NCBI RefSeq assembly: GCF_001894945.1
Contig: NZ_BCXE01000045.1
Coordinates: forward strand, 1 to 48,137
Reading direction: 5' to 3'
Source of the DNA: Rhodococcus ruber NBRC 15591
Lineage (GTDB): Bacteria; Actinomycetota; Actinomycetes; Mycobacteriales; Mycobacteriaceae
DNA length: 48,137 nt
The notes under the pieces were generated by a model that worked only from the letters and a program-made list of their open reading frames with translations, was not told the DNA's origin and did not search any database. Positions 44,370-48,137 of the stretch are shown here, one piece after another. The position numbers and the translations under genes were made by a program. Every line of letters starts with the position of its first letter. Positions within the stretch are counted from its first letter, which is position 1.

Positions 44370-45458
44370 ATGGTCTTCGATCGCGATCGCACCCCCAGCC
44401 ACCTGCCCTTCTCGATCGTGCGCAAGGGATTCGACCGCGACGAGGTGACCAACTACTTCGCCAGATTCGAAGCCGAGCTGCGCGTGACCGCGACGGACCG
44501 GGATGCGGCCGCCGCCCAGGCGCGCGACCTGGCGAGACAGTTGGAGAACGCTCGCAACGAGATCGACGAGTTGCGCAAGGATGTCGATCGTCTCTCGGTG
44601 CCGCCCACCACGGCCGAGGGTATGAGCGACCGAATCTCCCGCATGCTGCGCCTCGCCTCCGACGAGGCGTCCGAGCTGCGGGCCCGGGCCGAGGCCGATG
44701 CCGCCGAGATGATCTCCCTGGCCGAACAGGAAGGCATCCGGCTGCGCGGCGACTACGAGGCGATGATCGCCGAACTCGCCGAGCGGCGTAAGGCGTTCGA
44801 AGCCGAGCACGCCCGGACGATGTCCGAGGCACGTGCCCAGGCCGCCCGGATCGTCGCCGCCGCCGAAGCCGAGCGCGATCGTCTCGCGGCGGAGGCGGAG
44901 GCCAAGCGGGACCAGGTTCAGCAGGATTTCGAGATCGCCATGAGCGAGCGCCGCAGCAAGGTCCTCGGCGCTCTCGACGAACTCGAACGATCCAGCAAGG
45001 CCGAGGCCGAACAGCGTCTCGAGATCGCATCACGCGAGGCGGCACGCCGGCTCGAGATCGCCACCGAACAGTCCGAACGGAAGATCGCCAACGCCCGCGA
45101 TCTGACCGAGGAACTGCGGGTGCTGCGTGGCCGCATCCTCAGCCAGCTGGACGGTGTGCGCGGTCAGCTCGAGGCGGTGCCCTCGATGCTGGCTGCCGTG
45201 ACGCGCGAAGGTGAGCTGCTCGACCGCGACCGGGACGCGTCCACCACCGACGGCGACACCGATGCGACCACGGAGATCGCCACCGAAGAATCCGAGAAGG
45301 AACCGGCCACCAAGGAACTGCCGGCGACGGCCGGCACGTCCGAGGACAGCGACCGGAAGAGCGGGCCGGGCGAACAGGGGAAGCGGTCCGGCAACGAAGC
45401 ACCTGCGACCGACCGGCTCGGCCGGTCACCCGCGGTGGCCAGCAAGGTCCGCAACTGA
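44370..45458 (+). CDS. DivIVA-domain coiled-coil protein
   Basis: A 362-residue protein. The N-terminal LPFSIVRKGFDRDEVTNYFARFEAELR is a DivIVA/Wag31 membrane-curvature motif. Residues about 35-270 are a nearly unbroken coiled coil rich in Ala, Glu and Arg (for example AERRKAFEAEHARTMSEARAQAARIVAAAEAERDRLAAEAEAKRD). The last 80 residues are acidic and disordered (TTDGDTDATTEIATEESEKE). Proteins of this build act as polar scaffolds for tip growth and wall synthesis in actinobacteria. It is larger than a typical Wag31 and its partner is unknown. The gene ends in a 22-bp repeat array that runs into the convergent zinc-protein gene. Confidence 0.82.
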   Translation: MVFDRDRTPSHLPFSIVRKGFDRDEVTNYFARFEAELRVTATDRDAAAAQARDLARQLENARNEIDELRKDVDRLSVPPTTAEGMSDRISRMLRLASDEASELRARAEADAAEMISLAEQEGIRLRGDYEAMIAELAERRKAFEAEHARTMSEARAQAARIVAAAEAERDRLAAEAEAKRDQVQQDFEIAMSERRSKVLGALDELERSSKAEAEQRLEIASREAARRLEIATEQSERKIANARDLTEELRVLRGRILSQLDGVRGQLEAVPSMLAAVTREGELLDRDRDASTTDGDTDATTEIATEESEKEPATKELPATAGTSEDSDRKSGPGEQGKRSGNEAPATDRLGRSPAVASKVRN

Positions 45459-45525
45459 GCCGACGTCAGGACCGCGACGGCGAGCCGTCAGGACCACGAC
45501 GGCGAGCCGTCAGGACCACCGTCGG
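45457..45525. repeat. 22-25 bp tandem repeat, 3 copies, carrying the stops of both convergent genes
   Basis: Units 45457-45481 (25 bp), 45482-45503 (22 bp) and 45504-45525 (22 bp) share the core GTCAGGACCRCGACGGC and start GAGCCG. The TGA of the DivIVA-like gene (45456-45458) enters the first unit, and the minus-strand TGA of the zinc-protein gene (45510-45512) is in the third; the same TCA occurs in each unit. Confidence 0.88.
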
Positions 45526-45830
45526 GTCGGTCCGCGGGTGCCGCGGCCGGACCAGCAGCCGTTGTGCCAGTGCCGGCGTTCGTCTGCTCCCCCTATGTCG
45601 TCGGCGGGCCAGGCAACCACGTGCGGCGTTCCCGGCGCGATCTCGTGATCGCATCCGGGGCACCGGTACGCCTTCGTTGCTCGCGAGCCGGGGACGGTGC
45701 GCACGGTGTAACGCTCGGATTCCGCACCCCACGGGCCCGATTCGGTGCGGGACGTCGCCCCGGAGAACGCCGACGCGCCGGTCTCGGGCCGGCGCCTGCG
45801 CTGTGATCGGGGGGTATTGCGGCGCGGCAT
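45510..45830 (-). CDS. Small zinc-ribbon-like protein next to nucS
   Basis: A 106-residue basic protein. After an Arg-rich N-terminus (MPRRNTPRSQRRRRPE) there is a single domain with YRCPGCDHEIAPGTPHVVAWP and HWHNGCWSGRG; two Cys plus later His and Cys could bind one zinc, a layout seen in proteins annotated as ATP/GTP-binding-like in this genus group, although no nucleotide motif is present. The ATG at 45830 comes 1 nt after the nucS TGA, so it is translated with nucS and may act in the same DNA repair process (inference). Its stop lies in the tandem repeat. Confidence 0.65.
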   Translation of the reverse strand: MPRRNTPRSQRRRRPETGASAFSGATSRTESGPWGAESERYTVRTVPGSRATKAYRCPGCDHEIAPGTPHVVAWPADDIGGADERRHWHNGCWSGRGTRGPTRRWS

Positions 45831-45831
45831 C

Positions 45832-46506
45832 TCAGAACAGCCGGAACTCGTTGCTCTCGGTGCCGCGCAGCGCCTCGTAGTCGAGCACGAGGCAGCGGAT
45901 ACCGCGGTCGGTGGCCAGGGTCTTGGCCTGCGGCTTGATCTGTTGTGCCGCGAAGACACCGCTGACCGGCGCGAGCAGCGGGTCCCGGTTGAGCAGCTCG
46001 AGATACCGCGTGAGCTGTTCGACGCCGTCGATCTCGCCTCGCCTCTTGATCTCGACGGCCACCGTGCCGCCGTCCGCGTCCCGGCACAGCAGGTCCACCG
46101 GACCGATGGCCGTCGGGTACTCACGCCGGACGAGGGTGTAGCCGCGCCCGAGGGTTTCGACGTGCTCGGCGAGCAGTTCCTGCAAGTGCGCCTCCACACC
46201 GTCCTTGATCAGGCCGGGATCCACGCCCAGCTCGTGGCTGGAATCGTGCTCGATCTCCTCGATGGTGATGCGCAGCTGCTCACCCGCCTTGTTGGTCACC
46301 ACCCACAGAGCGTTCGCATCTTCCGCGGACTCCTCGACCAGCCAACACGGCGGACTCATCCAGTTCAGGGGCTTGTAGGCGCGGTCGTCGGCGTGCACAC
46401 TGACCGATCCGTCGGCTTTGACCAGGAGCAGCCGACGCGCCATCGGCAGGTGTGCCGTCAGACGTCCGATGTAGTCGACTCGACAGCGGGCAATCACAAG
46501 GCGCAC
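45832..46506 (-). CDS. nucS: Mismatch-specific endonuclease EndoMS/NucS
   Basis: A 224-residue nuclease that cuts both strands at mismatches and replaces MutS/MutL repair in actinobacteria and archaea. The N-terminal dimer domain ([38 protein letters not shown]) is followed by a RecB-like nuclease with [21 protein letters not shown] (Asp, Glu-x-Lys) and later [10 protein letters not shown]. The C-terminal NEFRLF resembles the beta-clamp binding tail reported for this enzyme. GTG at 46506 has TAGGGT 6 nt upstream (46513-46518), a leaderless arrangement. It is Rv1321 by position. Confidence 0.93.
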   Translation of the reverse strand: MRLVIARCRVDYIGRLTAHLPMARRLLLVKADGSVSVHADDRAYKPLNWMSPPCWLVEESAEDANALWVVTNKAGEQLRITIEEIEHDSSHELGVDPGLIKDGVEAHLQELLAEHVETLGRGYTLVRREYPTAIGPVDLLCRDADGGTVAVEIKRRGEIDGVEQLTRYLELLNRDPLLAPVSGVFAAQQIKPQAKTLATDRGIRCLVLDYEALRGTESNEFRLF

Positions 46507-46549
46507 GTTGCCACCCTAGAGGATCGCCCCGGACTACTCTCGAACGACC

Positions 46550-48094
46550 ATGCCTCGCACTCGTCGCATCTCGCCACTCGGCTCACCGCTGCTCGGCGCA
46601 CCCGCGGAATCCGTCCAGCGCCAACGTGTTCGCGTGCAGACGTTGCTCACCCTGCTGTTGCTGGGCACGAACATCGCGGGTGCTGCGATCACGGCGGTAC
46701 TGATCAATGTCGTCATCCCGGGTCCCTCGGTGCTGCGCCCGGAGTTCGTCGTCGTCACCGGTGTCGTCGCGCCGGTGTACGTCGTGGGGGCGATCGTCCT
46801 TGGAACGATCGTCGGGACGCGACGCGGGCTCGCACAACTGCGCTGGATCCTCGAGGACCGGGATCCCTCGCCGGAGGAACGTCGCGCCACGATGCGGTTA
46901 CCGATGCGGCTCACCGCCCAGCAGGGCGCGTTCTGGGCCCTGGGACTGGTGCTGTTCGCGACCGCCTTCGGGGTGCTCGATCCGCGCACCATCCCGAAGG
47001 TCGCGTTCACCATTGCTCTCGCGGGACTGACGGTCTGTGGCTTCGTCTTCCTCTTCAGCGAGTTCGCACTGCGACCGATCGCCGCCCGGGCCCTCGAGGC
47101 CGGCGCGACCCCGCGGCGCCGTCTCACCGGCACCAGCGGACGCATCATGGTGGCGTGGGTGCTGGGCAGCGCCGTTCCCGTCATCGGGTTGATGCTCGTC
47201 GCGGTCTTCAGCTTCGTCCGTCCCGTGTCGCCCGTCCGCTTCGCGGTGACGATCCTGACGATCGGCGGACTGGCGTTGGTGTTGGGATCGCTGCTGATGT
47301 TCCTCACCGCCCGGCGAAGCATCGCGCCGATCGAGTCCGTGCGGGCGGGCATGGCCCGCATCGAGGGGGGCGACCTCGATGCGGAGGTCGTCGTCTACGA
47401 CGGGACGGAACTGGGCGAATTGCAGGCCGGATTCAATCGCATGGCCGACGGCCTGCGTGAGCGCGAACGGATCCGCGACGTCTTCGGCCGGCACGTCGGG
47501 CAGGACGTCGCCCGGGCGGCGCTGGCCTCGTCACCGCGGCTCGGCGGCGAAGAACGTGATGTCGCGGTGCTGTTCATCGACATCATCGGTTCGACGGCAA
47601 TGGCTGCAGATCGTCCGCCGACCGAGGTCGTACAGTTGCTCAACCGCTTCTTCGAAGTCGTGGTCGAGGAGGTCCACCGCGTCGGCGGTTTCGTCAACAA
47701 GTTCGAGGGCGACGCGGCACTGGCCATTTTCGGCGCCCCGGTGGCAATGGACGATCCGCCGGGCAACGCCCTGGTGGCCGCCCGGACGATGGCACATCGA
47801 CTGCGCACCGACGTCCCCGAGTGCGAGGCGGGGATCGGGGTCGCAGCCGGACTCGCAGTGGCCGGAAACGTAGGGGCTCACGAGAGGTTCGAGTACACGG
47901 TCATCGGCGATCCGGTGAACGAAGCTGCGCGACTCTCGGATCTGGCCAAGACGATCCCCGGCCACGTCGTCGCCTCGTCCCGGGCAGTAGAGGCGGCCGC
48001 CGATCACGAGCGCACGAGATGGGCGCCGAAAGGTGAAGTGACCCTGCGCGGGCGGTCGGAAGTGACCCGACTGGCGGTGCCGTCGGCGGACTGA
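46550..48094 (+). CDS. Class III adenylate cyclase, membrane-bound, with HAMP domain
   Basis: A 514-residue cyclase that makes cAMP from ATP. Six membrane spans lie in residues about 30-255, then a HAMP linker (RRSIAPIESVRAGMARIEGGDLDAEVVVYDGTELGELQAGFNRMADGLRE) and the catalytic domain: VLFIDIIGSTAMA with the first metal Asp, FVNKFEGDAALAIFGAP with substrate Lys and second Asp, and YTVIGDPVNEAARLSDLAK with Asp for adenine and the transition-state Asn and Arg. All residues needed for activity are present. It corresponds to the Rv1318c-Rv1320c group. TACTCT at 46535-46540 is the likely -10 box, 9 nt before the ATG. Divergent from nucS. Confidence 0.93.
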   Translation: MPRTRRISPLGSPLLGAPAESVQRQRVRVQTLLTLLLLGTNIAGAAITAVLINVVIPGPSVLRPEFVVVTGVVAPVYVVGAIVLGTIVGTRRGLAQLRWILEDRDPSPEERRATMRLPMRLTAQQGAFWALGLVLFATAFGVLDPRTIPKVAFTIALAGLTVCGFVFLFSEFALRPIAARALEAGATPRRRLTGTSGRIMVAWVLGSAVPVIGLMLVAVFSFVRPVSPVRFAVTILTIGGLALVLGSLLMFLTARRSIAPIESVRAGMARIEGGDLDAEVVVYDGTELGELQAGFNRMADGLRERERIRDVFGRHVGQDVARAALASSPRLGGEERDVAVLFIDIIGSTAMAADRPPTEVVQLLNRFFEVVVEEVHRVGGFVNKFEGDAALAIFGAPVAMDDPPGNALVAARTMAHRLRTDVPECEAGIGVAAGLAVAGNVGAHERFEYTVIGDPVNEAARLSDLAKTIPGHVVASSRAVEAAADHERTRWAPKGEVTLRGRSEVTRLAVPSAD

Positions 48095-48137
48095 CCCCGC
48101 CGGCATTTCCAGGGCTTTCGGTGGTCCCGGCGGACCC

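Overview
The window is high-GC (about 70%) actinobacterial chromosome. It carries a giant type I fatty-acid synthase with a separate AcpS, a mycolic-acid-type cyclopropane synthase, the GlgE/GlgB/GlgP glucan genes, NucS mismatch endonuclease, a mycofactocin-type SDR, ANTAR and DUF3817 proteins and many GTG starts. This points to a mycolate-forming member of the Mycobacteriales, most likely Rhodococcus or a near relative. The species call is inference.

Layout. 1-353: 5' part of a TnpB (IS200/IS605 or IS607-type) gene cut by the window edge. 615-2701: mycofactocin-type SDR, L,D-transpeptidase, DUF3618 protein. 2776-16250: bcp, M20 peptidase, cyclopropane synthase, TetR, acpS, fas. Apart from the cyclopropane synthase and TetR, the genes from the L,D-transpeptidase to fas follow the gene order I recall for M. 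tuberculosis Rv2518c-Rv2524c. 16251-17342: fas control region, HNH endonuclease and tRNA-Leu(UAG), which form the junction between two blocks that lie far apart in M. tuberculosis. 17343-27690: LprD-like protein, DUF3817, rdgB, rph, Rv1339-like phosphodiesterase, rhomboid, desulforedoxin-like protein, P1 peptidase, DUF2017, clpS, pncB, pncA, dinG. 27691-32270: an accessory stretch (cold shock protein, GAF-ANTAR regulator, two tiny proteins, RsbW-like ATPase, HPP membrane protein, alpha/beta hydrolase, TetR) that splits dinG from glgP. 32278-48094: glgP, glgE, glgB, zinc metallopeptidase, thioredoxin, DUF3817, thiolase, methylmalonyl-CoA epimerase, DivIVA-like protein, zinc protein, nucS, class III adenylate cyclase. 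The right-hand part largely follows Rv1343c-Rv1318c order, without murI and cysM-cysO-mec.

How the genes work together. Fatty acid supply (Fas with AcpS, cyclopropane synthase), thiolase and epimerase (acyl-CoA and propionyl-CoA flow), alpha-glucan metabolism (GlgE builds, GlgB branches, GlgP degrades), NAD salvage (PncA then PncB), nucleotide and RNA quality control (RdgB, Rph, NucS, DinG), proteolysis (ClpS, rhomboid, P1 and zinc peptidases) and cAMP turnover (cyclase at 46550, Rv1339-like phosphodiesterase at 19708). Two CRP-like boxes, upstream of fas and in the accessory stretch, would tie cAMP to these genes.

Three regulatory or structural patterns stand out. First, at least ten genes have a TAnnnT box 6-7 nt before the start codon, which predicts leaderless mRNAs. 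Second, six gene edges carry 3-4 copies of a 14-24 bp tandem repeat, and in five of them the repeat overlaps a stop or start codon. Third, perfect palindromes mark the tetR/hydrolase and thiolase/epimerase divergent promoters. No CRISPR array, prophage or rRNA was seen.
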